Virus record (IMG/VR): IMGVR_UViG_3300035698_002090
Coordinates: 1-42,218 of that record
Length of the DNA stretch: 42,218 nt
From: a virus
Direction: 5' to 3' (one strand)
The stretch's first letter is position 1; the number at the start of each line of letters is the position of its first letter. Below the pieces are notes generated by a model. It had not been told where the DNA came from, searched no databases, and worked only from the letters and a program-made list of their open reading frames with translations. Shown here piece after piece: positions 28,805-38,386 of this stretch. Made by a program: the position numbers and the translations under genes.

Positions 28805-30448
28805 TTACTTTCTCCCTTTCTTATGGCTTTCTCTGAGCTTCGCTAACACTGCCTGTCTCATCAATCCCTGTCCTGCAGAACTTCCTGCACCCTTAGCAAA
28901 TCCCTGGGCTGCTTGCATACCTAAACCAGCTAGTTTAGGACTCAGCACAGTAGCTGCTGCGGCACCTAGTGCTGGATTAGCTGCTGCTAGTGTTGCCGTA
29001 CCAGCAAGACTGATGAACGTCCCTAATCCCTTCTTTGGCAGTATTCTTTTAAACGCCTGGACTGTGAACTCTTTTTCTAGTGGCTCTATAATCTTCATAC
29101 CAGACATCTTCTCTACCCTAGACATATATTTCAGGCTCTGCTTAATAGACCCTTTCATATCCCCAAGTTTCTTTCCTGCGAATAGTCTCTCTAAGAAGTC
29201 CTCGGCTTGGCCTGTTGTTGCTAGATTCTTTTGTAGTTCGCTATACACCACAATAGCTTCAGAATAGGCTTTATCAACGACCCTTAATCTCTTTGCTTGT
29301 GGGATCTTGTCTAACATACTATTGGCAAGATTATATGTTTCTGTTAAGTCTTTTTGAAACTTCTCAGAGATAGGTCTAACCTGTTGTCCTAATTTAATGC
29401 TGTTCATGTGGGCTTTTAAGTTAGCCCGAACATCCAGCAGTGTCTTAATTTTTACCTTAGCAGGCATCTTTACATTCTTCCGGACCTGGTTTAGCTTCTC
29501 TACAATATCGCTAAACTTAACTGGAGGTGGTTCTCCTGCAGCAACTCTTTCTAAGAGAGCAGCCTCGCTCCCATCTTCAAGGATACCTAGTTTTTCTAGT
29601 ATTTTGTTTCTTACTTCTCCAATCTTATTTCTGGCTGTCTTAACTGCTTCTTGAGCAGATATAACTTTCTTTTCAATCATCTCTTCTGTTCCTTGCACAT
29701 TAAAGAGACTCTTAGGGTCTTTGATCTTTCTAATTGTAGCAGCTTGAGGAACTCCTGACGTTGCTTCCAATAAACTAGGAAGAACTTTGGTAGCTGCCTT
29801 TTTAATTACAGCAAAAGCAGGTTTAACCATCGGTATTGCTCCACCAAATCCAGCAGCAAAAGCAAGCTCACCAGGATCAAACTTACCTTTTGAAGCAACC
29901 TGTTCAAGTGCGTTAGGGACTCCTGTAGCAGCTGCAGATGTAATTATGTTATAGGCCAGCTTTCCTTTAGTTATTAGTGGAAGTGCTTTAGCTCCAATAC
30001 CAGCCACACCTCCAGATGCTGCCATTAACGGTAAAGATCCGACACCCTCTCCTATTGCTGCGCCGATGTTTTCTCCCTGTTGTGGCACATAGTCAGGTTT
30101 TACGGCGGCAGATGCTCTTTGCAAAGCTTCTGGTGTATTCATCATAACTTTAGTCATAGTACCGGCTGGATCGAGCATATTCTGGGTACCTGCTGCTGTG
30201 CCTTCTAGTGCTTTCTGGGCGAATACCCCAACACCCCTAAGACCTCTTTGTGGCGTGGTGAGCAGCTCCCCAATCTTCTTAATTGGCTCAGGTACTTTAA
30301 ACCCAGTGGATTCTTTCTTTACATCTACTTGTTCTGGAGATTCTTTAGCATCTATTGGAGCTAACTCAGGATGTTTCTTCAGATAAGCCTGGATTGCTTG
30401 CTCTGAATGTCCTGCTTGTCTTGCTTTCTCTACATTAAACTTAGCCAT
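28805..30448 (-). CDS. Ejection (internal virion) protein, 547 aa
   Basis: Third of three consecutive long helical proteins after the fibre genes, in the order and type of the P22 gp7/gp20/gp16 ejection set. It has several Ala/Gly-rich hydrophobic segments (about 118-175 and 485-530), a long helical middle with charged coils, and a final Gly/Ala-rich segment with basic tail. Such proteins leave the virion with DNA and form a channel across the envelope. No lysozyme or transglycosylase motif is seen. Confidence 0.75.
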   Translation of the reverse strand: MAKFNVEKARQAGHSEQAIQAYLKKHPELAPIDAKESPEQVDVKKESTGFKVPEPIKKIGELLTTPQRGLRGVGVFAQKALEGTAAGTQNMLDPAGTMTKVMMNTPEALQRASAAVKPDYVPQQGENIGAAIGEGVGSLPLMAASGGVAGIGAKALPLITKGKLAYNIITSAAATGVPNALEQVASKGKFDPGELAFAAGFGGAIPMVKPAFAVIKKAATKVLPSLLEATSGVPQAATIRKIKDPKSLFNVQGTEEMIEKKVISAQEAVKTARNKIGEVRNKILEKLGILEDGSEAALLERVAAGEPPPVKFSDIVEKLNQVRKNVKMPAKVKIKTLLDVRANLKAHMNSIKLGQQVRPISEKFQKDLTETYNLANSMLDKIPQAKRLRVVDKAYSEAIVVYSELQKNLATTGQAEDFLERLFAGKKLGDMKGSIKQSLKYMSRVEKMSGMKIIEPLEKEFTVQAFKRILPKKGLGTFISLAGTATLAAANPALGAAAATVLSPKLAGLGMQAAQGFAKGAGSSAGQGLMRQAVLAKLRESHKKGRK

Positions 30449-30450
30449 TG

Positions 30451-31635
30451 TTATTTCTCCACGAAGGAATCCATGGGAGGCAAACTAGGAGTTATTCCTA
30501 TGGATTCTCTTATAAGATTTTTATTTACTCTTGGTATCCGTCTACTGGCTCTGTTAACGTGTCTACTGACTTCTTTGTTTAATCTCTTATCCACGTTATT
30601 CTTTGATATCCTAGCCAGAATCAAGAAATCTTCAACATCCTCTGGTGGGAGTTTACCAGTTACCCACTTACTCGCTTTTCTCTTGGCTTTTCTATACAGT
30701 TGTTGTGAGCCGCCACCAGCCTCCACTTCTCCGGCTGTCAAGTTTCCTACTTCCTGTCCCACACCTCTTATGACACGAAACGGTATAATGGCCTGGGCAG
30801 CTTCATTATCCATACCAATTAGATCTTCTAGTGCAGCTAACTCATTTTGGTTCTGCCTTAGTTTTGTTATGGTAGAGTCTTTAATTAGATTATCAGATGC
30901 TTTGTCCAACACCAAATTAACCCTGTCTCTTTCTACTGGAGATATGATATTTGGGTCATTTAATTGACCGAAATCAGTGATCATAGTTTTCTTTCCTGCT
31001 TTAAACTTATCTGGAGTGTCTAATACTTCTGTGTTTCCAGTTATTAAGTCTTCTTTCACCCTTAAACCTGTATTAGGGTCTGTGAAGAACTGATATCTGC
31101 TACCTTCAGAAAATGATTGCCTGCTACCTTGGGGAGCAACTGTACCGTCTTGTCTAAGTAGTTGCTTCCCTACTGGCATCCCAGGATGGAAAGACCCTAC
31201 TTCAACAGAGCCATCTGGCAGGAGTAAGTTAATCTTCTGTGGAGTACCGCCTGATTTATTATTAGCTAACTCGCTAAACTTCATGGCGTTTGCAGGATCA
31301 CTCTTAACAGCTTCTCTTACAAATTCCATCTTCCTAGACTGGGCCTGGGAAGGTGCTTGGTTGCCGAATGAAGAAGTTCCTTGCGGACCTAACTGAGCTG
31401 CTGTAGCATCGGCTAGTTCTGCTGTCTGCTCCATCTTCTTCTTATCCTTATTGTAGGTTGATATGCTTCCAGCTATCTTGCTACCCATCTCCACAGCTTG
31501 GATAAGTTGATTAAACTTATTCTGCTTTTCTGTTTCTTGTTGCGCCCTGGCACTGTCTTCCAATCGTCTCTTATTCTGAAGAACATTGGCAAAAGCCATC
31601 GGGTCTACACTTTGTTTGACTCTGAAATCTGGCAT
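30451..31635 (-). CDS. Ejection (internal virion) protein, 394 aa
   Basis: Second gene of the ejection set. N-terminal 60 residues form a charged coil (FANVLQNKRRLEDSARAQQETEKQNKF), followed by a Gly/Ser/Gln-rich stretch (about 80-180) and a helical C-terminal half. It matches the size and composition of P22 gp20-like proteins. The assignment rests on gene order and pattern. Confidence 0.7.
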   Translation of the reverse strand: MPDFRVKQSVDPMAFANVLQNKRRLEDSARAQQETEKQNKFNQLIQAVEMGSKIAGSISTYNKDKKKMEQTAELADATAAQLGPQGTSSFGNQAPSQAQSRKMEFVREAVKSDPANAMKFSELANNKSGGTPQKINLLLPDGSVEVGSFHPGMPVGKQLLRQDGTVAPQGSRQSFSEGSRYQFFTDPNTGLRVKEDLITGNTEVLDTPDKFKAGKKTMITDFGQLNDPNIISPVERDRVNLVLDKASDNLIKDSTITKLRQNQNELAALEDLIGMDNEAAQAIIPFRVIRGVGQEVGNLTAGEVEAGGGSQQLYRKAKRKASKWVTGKLPPEDVEDFLILARISKNNVDKRLNKEVSRHVNRASRRIPRVNKNLIRESIGITPSLPPMDSFVEK

Positions 31636-31646
31636 AATATTCTCCT

Positions 31647-32285
31647 TTACTTTGTGGTGGCGTAAGCACCTACAGCAGCTCCGCCGACTGCTCCGTATGG
31701 ACCAAATGCTGATCCAGCTGCTGCACCTGTCACCGCACCACCTAACATGTTCGGGCTACTAGAAGATGCTTGTGCTGGGGCAGCTACCCCTAACTGACCT
31801 AATTCTCTAGCTAACTGCTCGCTATTAAATTGGTCTCCTTGACTAAAGGTTCTTTCTAAACCACTGGTTCTTAATCCGAGAGCATTGTTCCCAATTCCTT
31901 GTATTCCTTCTAGTTCCATGTTTCTGTCAGCTAGGGCTTGTCCAGCAAGTGTAAAAGCAGTCTGTCCTGCAAGTCCAGCTCTTTCGTTTGCTAGTGCATT
32001 ACCAAAACCAGATGTTTCTAAGAATCCTTGATTCTGGGCAGTATTAGCTAGTTCAGGAATAGCTTGGTTAAACTTTCTTTCTTCTTCTGCAGCCAGTAGT
32101 TCTGTGAATTCAGCCATCCTGTCTTGTGATATCTGGGTTCTTTCAGCCAGATTCTCTCGCATAATCCTTTCTTGTTCTGCTTGTTCGTCAGTAATCCGTT
32201 GACGGTCTCTATCGACTTCCCTAAGATGTGTTGACTCATTGGGGTCAGAAACGGCCCATTGCGCTGGTCTTCCATTGTACGGCAT
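31647..32285 (-). CDS. Ejection (internal virion) protein, 212 aa
   Basis: First of the ejection set. Residues 18-80 form a highly charged helix (REVDRDRQRITDEQAEQERIMRENL). The middle is helical and the end (about 178-212) is Gly/Ala-rich and hydrophobic (GGAVTGAAAGSAFGPYGAVGG), a membrane-inserting segment typical of small ejection proteins such as P22 gp7. Confidence 0.75.
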   Translation of the reverse strand: MPYNGRPAQWAVSDPNESTHLREVDRDRQRITDEQAEQERIMRENLAERTQISQDRMAEFTELLAAEEERKFNQAIPELANTAQNQGFLETSGFGNALANERAGLAGQTAFTLAGQALADRNMELEGIQGIGNNALGLRTSGLERTFSQGDQFNSEQLARELGQLGVAAPAQASSSSPNMLGGAVTGAAAGSAFGPYGAVGGAAVGAYATTK

Positions 32286-32286
32286 A

Positions 32287-32733
32287 TTAGTACTCCTCTG
32301 TTAATGTAATAAGTTTTTCTGTAAAATTCTTCCCTAGTCCTCGTTTGAACGCTTTGTATCTATCCATACGAGATGTAACTACCGCTAGTCTTTTATATCC
32401 TTGTTTTTGTGCGTAAAATCTTATAAAGTTAATTAGCTTGCGTATGTTTTCTAATCCTCTCACTTTAGGATCTAACCAAGCAACACAAAGAACGTATGTT
32501 ATACTTAAATCTGAATCGAGCTGTGTTTTACAAAAACAATAATAATTCAGTTCTTCGTCACACCATATGTCGTTAGGTGCTTTTCCTTCTATTCCGTATC
32601 TAATTGCTTTGATAGTATTTAATACGTATTCATCTCTGTCGTAGTGTCCTAGATTACTTTCATCGTAGAACTTCGATATCACTTCAAGAAGTCTCTTTGT
32701 TTGCTTTTTACTTATCTTGTTTCTCGTTATCAT
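32287..32733 (-). CDS. GNAT-like protein in the virion block
   Basis: 148 residues. Fold cues of the acetyltransferase superfamily: a first helix pair, then YVLCVAWLDP strand, IRKLINFIRFYAQKQGYKRLAVVTSR helix-strand and a final YKAFKRGLGK helix. The usual acetyl-CoA loop (Q/RxxGxG/A) is not intact, so enzymatic activity is doubtful. Similar genes sit at this spot (between tail and ejection genes) in other short-tailed phages. GGGAGAG ribosome site. Confidence 0.55.
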   Translation of the reverse strand: MITRNKISKKQTKRLLEVISKFYDESNLGHYDRDEYVLNTIKAIRYGIEGKAPNDIWCDEELNYYCFCKTQLDSDLSITYVLCVAWLDPKVRGLENIRKLINFIRFYAQKQGYKRLAVVTSRMDRYKAFKRGLGKNFTEKLITLTEEY

Positions 32734-32769
32734 TTAACTCTCCCAAGTTATCTTTAATTCCCCAGGCTT

Positions 32770-33222
32770 TTATCCTGCTATTTCTTCTGCAATCATTGTA
32801 GACTGGATTGCTCCACTACCAACAGTACCACCAGAACCAACAATATACTTTGCTCTGAGTGTATAAGTAACAGAAGATGCTGACGAAGGCGAATCTACAT
32901 AAACAATAGTTTGGTATACTCTGATGTTAGCTGCATCATCATTGTATACATAAGCTAATGAAGAACCACTTCCTAAATCTGTAGAGTTTCGTTTAATCGT
33001 ACATTCAACACCGTCATTAGCAGTACCAGAGTATACATAGAAAGAAAAAGTAAGTTTAACTCTACTAGATGTAGAACTAGGAGTAATTGAAACAGTATGA
33101 TTAGTAGCGTCAACATAAGTAGCTGAAGTAACACTAAATGCTGTGTTTGTCGTATTCTGCACTACTTGGAGTATAACCCCAGGAGCCTTACTTAGTGACC
33201 TATCCAGTTGTGTTTTAGACAT
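32770..33222 (-). CDS. Tail/fibre accessory protein, beta-sandwich
   Basis: 150 residues, rich in Ser, Thr, Val and Tyr, with alternating strands (VKLTFSFYVYSGT, VYQTIVYVDSPSSASSVTYTLRAKY) and IQSTMIAEEI at the end. This pattern is typical of phage jelly-roll or fibre-tip domains. The ATG overlaps the stop of the upstream gene, so it is linked to the fibre genes. It may form a separate cap or receptor-binding domain. Confidence 0.65.
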   Translation of the reverse strand: MSKTQLDRSLSKAPGVILQVVQNTTNTAFSVTSATYVDATNHTVSITPSSTSSRVKLTFSFYVYSGTANDGVECTIKRNSTDLGSGSSLAYVYNDDAANIRVYQTIVYVDSPSSASSVTYTLRAKYIVGSGGTVGSGAIQSTMIAEEIAG

Positions 33223-33482
33223 TATCTAGCCTCTTGATCCTTAACTTTCCTATTCTTGTAATTAGGATGTTTAAACAACTCTTCTACTTTCTTCTTAGGA
33301 CTAGAAGGAACCATCTCAAGAGCTTCTTTAACAGCTAAGTCATCATACTGTTTAGCAGCTCTTTTAAAGCAGTTGTTTAGTTTCCCTTCAATAGCCTTGT
33401 CAATCCAATCTTTGATATCAAGAAGGTCATTCTCTAATATCTTTTGTTCCTCGTCTGTTATTATTCGTGTATATTCAATCAT
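33222..33482 (-). CDS. Small helical protein between fibre genes, possible chaperone
   Basis: 86 residues, charged and helical, with no cysteine. It sits directly after the fibre gene, where tail-fibre assembly chaperones are often found. Its ending (PSSPKKKVEELFKHPNYKNRK) is basic. Family not recognised. Confidence 0.55.
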   Translation of the reverse strand: MIEYTRIITDEEQKILENDLLDIKDWIDKAIEGKLNNCFKRAAKQYDDLAVKEALEMVPSSPKKKVEELFKHPNYKNRKVKDQEAR

Positions 33483-33490
33483 CTTATCTC

Positions 33491-35755
33491 CTAGTTAATT
33501 AAACTCCCTGAAAAAAAACTTGGTGAAGCAACGTCTACTGTTTTGGTGCCAGCTGTTACAAAGACTCTCGTGTAGGCAGTATCATTAGCATCCATATCAG
33601 CTAAGATAGAGATGTTAGTCGGCTGGGATGTTAGTAAGTCCTTCGCTGCTCTATATACGTAAAAAACGTAGATTCGATTTGATGTGCGGATAGTTGCTTC
33701 TATGGTAGTATGATTAGCTGCATCAATGCCAGCTAATTTAAGAAGCATATTTAACTGATACTTCCCTGTTACTGGAGCTGTGAATGTAGAGTACGTTCCT
33801 GCCCCAAGGTCAGCTACGTCGCCACCTACATCAAATACTGCGGTGTCATATATTACATCGTAGTCTGTACTGTCTCCAGTGACATTGGTTACTGTTGTGC
33901 CTATCTGTAGTAAGAAACAAGGCTGTTCTGATTTAGTTGTAGTACCTTTAATATCATCAACATACAGATTAGCCCACTTCTTAGCAGAGCTTCCTAGATC
34001 GTCCGTACTATCTGTATCACTAATTAAAGAGGTATTAATAGCCACTGATCCAAGATTGTCTAGGGCTTTAGTGGCGTAGTCTGTAGAAGACGTAGGGACT
34101 GAAAAATAGAAAGCCACCTTCTGAGTGGCGACTAAAGCATTATTAAAAGTAATGGTATCGGTGTCAGTTTCAAGGTAGTCATTCCCTGCACCAATGGTTT
34201 GGAGAACGCCGTCCACAAATACTGTCATTGAATCATCACCAGTTGTATATGTCCCAACTAGATCAAATACAGTTGTAGATCCTGAGTAGTTGTCTAGGGC
34301 AGTACCAACCACATAATCTTCTCTATACACTGTACCACCAGAAGCTGCATCTTCCCAAGTCGTAACACCACTACCATTAGTAGTAAGAACCTGATCCGCA
34401 TCCCCGTCAGTTGTAGGGAGAGTAAGACTCCATGTCCCAGCTTCCGCAGCTGGCTGAACTGTGACAGTACCTGATGTACCACCATCCATTAAAATCTTGT
34501 TTATGTAGCCATCTTTCCAGGCTACGGCAGCTGACCCTAGGTCATCTGTCTTATCAGTGTCTGAGATAAGGCTTGTGTTGATAGCAACAGAAACTAAGTT
34601 ATCTAAAGCAAAAGTAGCTCCTGTATTGGCTGCAGGACTTTCCCAAGCGGCGTTTCCAGCCCCATCTGACGTTAGTATATATCCATCAGTAGATACTTCA
34701 GCATCGAAAGTTCCTGCGTTGATAACAGGAAGAGCCCAGGATGTAGTTCCGTCTCCATTAGAATTTAACCGTGTTCCTGAAGCTCCTATTGCACTAGGAA
34801 GTTGTAAATCATAGGATGTGATAGTTGCTGGTACTTTTAAGGCTACATACCCTGATGTACTTCCGTCCATCACTATCTGATTAATGTATCCTACTCCCCA
34901 TGCACCAGTATTGAATCCTAAATTCAGTGTTCCGTCTGCATCTGGCAAAAGACTTGTGTTAATTGCCACTGAGGCTAAGTTACTAAGGGCTGGATTAGCG
35001 TAGGATAAAGTTGACCATCCTGTGTTACCACTTCCATCTGTTGTTAAAACATCCGCATTACTGCCATAAGTAGCGGGAAAATTAAAGTTACCTGATGTAG
35101 CTGCAGGATAAGAAACTGCGTAGTTATTAGTTCCGTTATTAGATGTAAATACCAGGGATGTCCCTAACACGAGACTTCTCCAAGCTATCAATGCACTCCC
35201 TAAGTCATCGGTATTCGCTGTGTCTGATATTAAACTTGTATTGACAGCTACAGAAGCTAGGTTATCTAGTGCTAGTGTTGCTCCTACTCCTACAGCAGTT
35301 TCCCAAGCAGCATTACCGGCTCCGTCAGACGTTAACACATATCCATCAGTAGATGCTTCAGCATTAACGTTTCCTGCGACCACAGACTCTAGTTTATTCC
35401 CTAGCTGCGTTTGAATAGCAGAAGTGACTCCAGAAAGATATCCAACCTCGGTTGCTGTAGCTAATGTAGTAGCTCCTGACTTTAGAGATGTACTAAAATA
35501 AATACTTCTCCAGTTGTGTGTTGAATTACCAAGATCATCAGTATTATCGGTGTCTGACAGCAAAGACGTATTAATAGCTACATTTTCTAAGTTATCTAGT
35601 TCTGCTGTAGCACCTGTCGTACCGTCACCTACTAAGTCACCTTCTAGATCATTAATAAGGTAGTCTTTAACATCGCCAAACATCTCTCTAAGAATATGGT
35701 TATCCAGCTGTCCTGTAGGACTGATGACGTAGTTATAATCAAAGTTTATCGCCAT
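33491..35755 (-). CDS. Tail fibre / receptor-binding protein with repeats
   Basis: 754 residues. The first 20 residues are a likely attachment segment. Five copies of a repeat (SVAINTSLISDTDNTDDLGS...W) lie at about 60, 170, 270, 390 and 575, separated by Gly/Thr/Ser-rich beta segments such as STDGYVLTSDGAGNAAWE. A C1q/TNF-like jelly-roll (about 620-754) with FTAPVTGKYQLNML closes the protein. Such repeats in fibres often build trimeric shafts, and the C1q-like head is a probable receptor-binding domain. DNA repeats would allow recombination and change of shaft length. Confidence 0.8.
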   Translation of the reverse strand: MAINFDYNYVISPTGQLDNHILREMFGDVKDYLINDLEGDLVGDGTTGATAELDNLENVAINTSLLSDTDNTDDLGNSTHNWRSIYFSTSLKSGATTLATATEVGYLSGVTSAIQTQLGNKLESVVAGNVNAEASTDGYVLTSDGAGNAAWETAVGVGATLALDNLASVAVNTSLISDTANTDDLGSALIAWRSLVLGTSLVFTSNNGTNNYAVSYPAATSGNFNFPATYGSNADVLTTDGSGNTGWSTLSYANPALSNLASVAINTSLLPDADGTLNLGFNTGAWGVGYINQIVMDGSTSGYVALKVPATITSYDLQLPSAIGASGTRLNSNGDGTTSWALPVINAGTFDAEVSTDGYILTSDGAGNAAWESPAANTGATFALDNLVSVAINTSLISDTDKTDDLGSAAVAWKDGYINKILMDGGTSGTVTVQPAAEAGTWSLTLPTTDGDADQVLTTNGSGVTTWEDAASGGTVYREDYVVGTALDNYSGSTTVFDLVGTYTTGDDSMTVFVDGVLQTIGAGNDYLETDTDTITFNNALVATQKVAFYFSVPTSSTDYATKALDNLGSVAINTSLISDTDSTDDLGSSAKKWANLYVDDIKGTTTKSEQPCFLLQIGTTVTNVTGDSTDYDVIYDTAVFDVGGDVADLGAGTYSTFTAPVTGKYQLNMLLKLAGIDAANHTTIEATIRTSNRIYVFYVYRAAKDLLTSQPTNISILADMDANDTAYTRVFVTAGTKTVDVASPSFFSGSLIN

Positions 35756-37366
35756 TTAAACTACTCCAGGGTCTTTCATTCCCTTCTGAGTACCTACTAA
35801 AGTTATCTTAGATATTTGACTACTGACAGTACTGTTGTTGTTTAATTCAAACCCAAAGCTGTCACCTCTTCCTAATGGCCTCCATGTCTGTGTTGTATGC
35901 TTTAGCGTACTAGGGACAACTGCCTTAGTACTATCTGTAGAATCTGCAGCACCGTCATATCTATAGTTAAAATCTAGATTCCCGTTTGCGCTGTATAATG
36001 ACAGTGTATTAACTCGCCGTACCTGAGTAATTGTCTCTAAAGAAAGATTATAGTCGTCTGATCTCCACTTCCAGGCAACAGCAACAGCTCCCGAAACTCC
36101 AGTCTTTGCTCCGCCCGTAAATGTTTCAGTTCCTCCGGAGTCGTCATCGTACTTGCTATCTGCATCTAATTTGAAGATTCCTCCATATGTCGTAACACCG
36201 ATATATGCTTTTCCGTCTGGGTATGATACGGCGCAATTTGCAGCAAACCCGGTGGTATTACGCAGCCAGCATTTGTTCCTTAAGTCCCATACAATGGCAC
36301 TATTGTTGGTAGATCCAGTTGTAGTAACTAACCAAACGATCCAATCAAAATCTCTTCCTCTATGACGAAAGCCATAGGTGTATTGTAGCCGAGAGTCGAC
36401 TACGCTTCTCCATAAGTCATCTGCGTAGGCTAACTGAGGCACATCTTTATCTCCGTATATCTTATCTCCGTCAGTTATTAACATGCGCTTATCTGGAGTG
36501 ATGAAGTAAACGATGCCGTCAACATTTACAAGGGAGTGTCTTCCAGCACAGCCAACACCCTCAAACAGATTAAAGACAGCAAAAGGATCTGATCTACCAA
36601 CTACTTGATAAACAGATCTCTTTTTAAAAAACAGTAGTACATTATTCGATATAGGAGTAATGGCAATTAGCTCATCAGAATCTCCCCTGTTGGGCTCTAC
36701 AAAACCACTTCCTGTATCTGTCCAAGTATTGCTGGCATACGGCAATACCCCAGCAGATAATAGTATAGAATATTGTAACTTAGACTCATTCCCACTTAAA
36801 TTTCCTATCCAACAACGGTTATTCCAGTACATACCTACTTTACCTTTTGGGGTATCTCCTACTCCAAGAGTCGCAGTAATGCCACTCGCAGTGTTAATAT
36901 ACGCCCACAAAGGATATACGTATTGATTTGATATAGCCATTACGCTATTATCGTAGTCTGACATAACCAACTGGTCATTGTTACTCATAGTATAAGACGC
37001 AGTTGCGTAAGCAGAAGTAACGAGGTCATCTGTATTGTCAGCTAGATTAGCTGCTACGATATACACTTGATTAGATACAACGCCGTCGTTCAAGCTAAAT
37101 CTAACCATCCATGTTTCTGTGCCATCATAAAATGGATACAGACCCAAAGTATTGGTCATGTGTTCTTCGGTAGTGTTGTTGGTAAGAATAACTTGGTCAT
37201 TACCATGTCTATTCCTGAACCCAGTTCCACCTGGAAGTATGACTATATTGTCCAGATCTTGGGCCTCGGCAGCTAAGAGATTACCAATAGCTTTAGCCCC
37301 AGCATATCCTCCACCGAAGTTATCAATTGGGATCTCAGCTTTATTATTTTTATTTAGTTGTCCCAT
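35756..37366 (-). CDS. Tail hub / packaged-DNA stabilisation protein (gp10-like)
   Basis: 536 residues. The start (IPIDNFGGGYAGAKAIGNLLAAEAQDLDNIVILPGGTGFRNRHG) matches the N-terminal segment of phage proteins annotated as P22 gp10-like stabilisation or tail-tube proteins. The centre has repeated beta-propeller-like segments (YFITPDKRMLITDGDKIYGD). With the adaptor at 37370 it would complete the short tail. Not confirmed by any diagnostic residue. Confidence 0.65.
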   Translation of the reverse strand: MGQLNKNNKAEIPIDNFGGGYAGAKAIGNLLAAEAQDLDNIVILPGGTGFRNRHGNDQVILTNNTTEEHMTNTLGLYPFYDGTETWMVRFSLNDGVVSNQVYIVAANLADNTDDLVTSAYATASYTMSNNDQLVMSDYDNSVMAISNQYVYPLWAYINTASGITATLGVGDTPKGKVGMYWNNRCWIGNLSGNESKLQYSILLSAGVLPYASNTWTDTGSGFVEPNRGDSDELIAITPISNNVLLFFKKRSVYQVVGRSDPFAVFNLFEGVGCAGRHSLVNVDGIVYFITPDKRMLITDGDKIYGDKDVPQLAYADDLWRSVVDSRLQYTYGFRHRGRDFDWIVWLVTTTGSTNNSAIVWDLRNKCWLRNTTGFAANCAVSYPDGKAYIGVTTYGGIFKLDADSKYDDDSGGTETFTGGAKTGVSGAVAVAWKWRSDDYNLSLETITQVRRVNTLSLYSANGNLDFNYRYDGAADSTDSTKAVVPSTLKHTTQTWRPLGRGDSFGFELNNNSTVSSQISKITLVGTQKGMKDPGVV

Positions 37367-37369
37367 AGT

Positions 37370-38299
37370 TTATTCCACCGGAGTATCTAAAGAGCTTAAG
37401 AACGATTCTGTTTGTTCTAAATTAACGTCGTATGACCTTCTAACTGGTGTGTGCTCTGTAGCTACATCATTACGTCTCATTTCGTCATAGATGTCGTTCT
37501 TTTCAGCCTTAGCAGCTGATAAACGAGTATCGTCAAGGAACATGAAACCATACGTGGAAAGGACATCCCATACTAAGTAGTCATGGAAGGCTTCTGGAAT
37601 AATGGGTATATCACCATCGGCAGACAGTTCAACAGGGATCGCATAGGATCGGAAATTGATGTTCATCGTAGTAGACGGGACTGGATAGAACTCTACCCGA
37701 TACTGCTTGTTAGCTGTCGCAGCTACAGCCTGATCCAAACCAACTATACTGTAGAATTCTGGTTCTCCTGTTCTAGTTCTATCGGGGACATATTGATCTA
37801 ACATTCTAGGGGATAAATACTTGAGAGTAATATCGTCTCTTGTCTGTTTTGCGTTAAGTACCTTGCCAATAGTAGTTGGTAAAGAGTAGTAGACCTTCCG
37901 AAGAGTGTAGGTTAGGGTAGCACTTGTAGTTCCTAAGTACGCATTTGCTATCGTAGCTTCTGTTTCACCTGCGGTATGGGCAGATATCTGATACCAATCA
38001 TCAGTATCACTAAACTGGATAAACCAGTAAGCTGCACTTGCTACAGGACCACTAGAGAATTCTATCGTTGTGCTTGCCTTAGTAGCTGTCACAGTACCTG
38101 TACTAATATCAGCTGATGTTTGGATAATGGTATCTTGAATACGCCAATTCCATGACCGTTTACCTGCTAATAGGCGATATCTAGAGTTTACCCACTCTTT
38201 AAGTTTAGTTACCATCGTAGAATTGGGATCTGTTGTAGTATCAGTTGAATCGACCCCCATCACTTCTCCAATACGCTGTCTTATTTCTAGAAATGTCAT
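37370..38299 (-). CDS. Head-tail adaptor protein (gp4-like)
   Basis: 309 residues. It starts TFLEIRQRIGEVMGVDSTD and continues with KEWVNSRYRLLAGKRSWNWR, the helical pattern of phage head-tail adaptors and tail tubular proteins. The C-terminal half carries beta strands and a helical end (AKAEKNDIYDEM). It precedes the hub gene by 3 bases. Confidence 0.65.
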   Translation of the reverse strand: MTFLEIRQRIGEVMGVDSTDTTTDPNSTMVTKLKEWVNSRYRLLAGKRSWNWRIQDTIIQTSADISTGTVTATKASTTIEFSSGPVASAAYWFIQFSDTDDWYQISAHTAGETEATIANAYLGTTSATLTYTLRKVYYSLPTTIGKVLNAKQTRDDITLKYLSPRMLDQYVPDRTRTGEPEFYSIVGLDQAVAATANKQYRVEFYPVPSTTMNINFRSYAIPVELSADGDIPIIPEAFHDYLVWDVLSTYGFMFLDDTRLSAAKAEKNDIYDEMRRNDVATEHTPVRRSYDVNLEQTESFLSSLDTPVE

Positions 38300-38386
38300 A
38301 GTAGAATCCTTTTATAAATCATGGGGTTTTTGGTACAGCAGAACCCTTCTAACTGCTTATTCAAGCTTATAATACTTGAACTTTAA

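Noticed and set aside
30407-30967. 186-residue plus-strand frame opposite the ejection genes
   Set aside because: Leu/Ser-rich shadow of helical genes, crossing two real genes, with no ribosome site.
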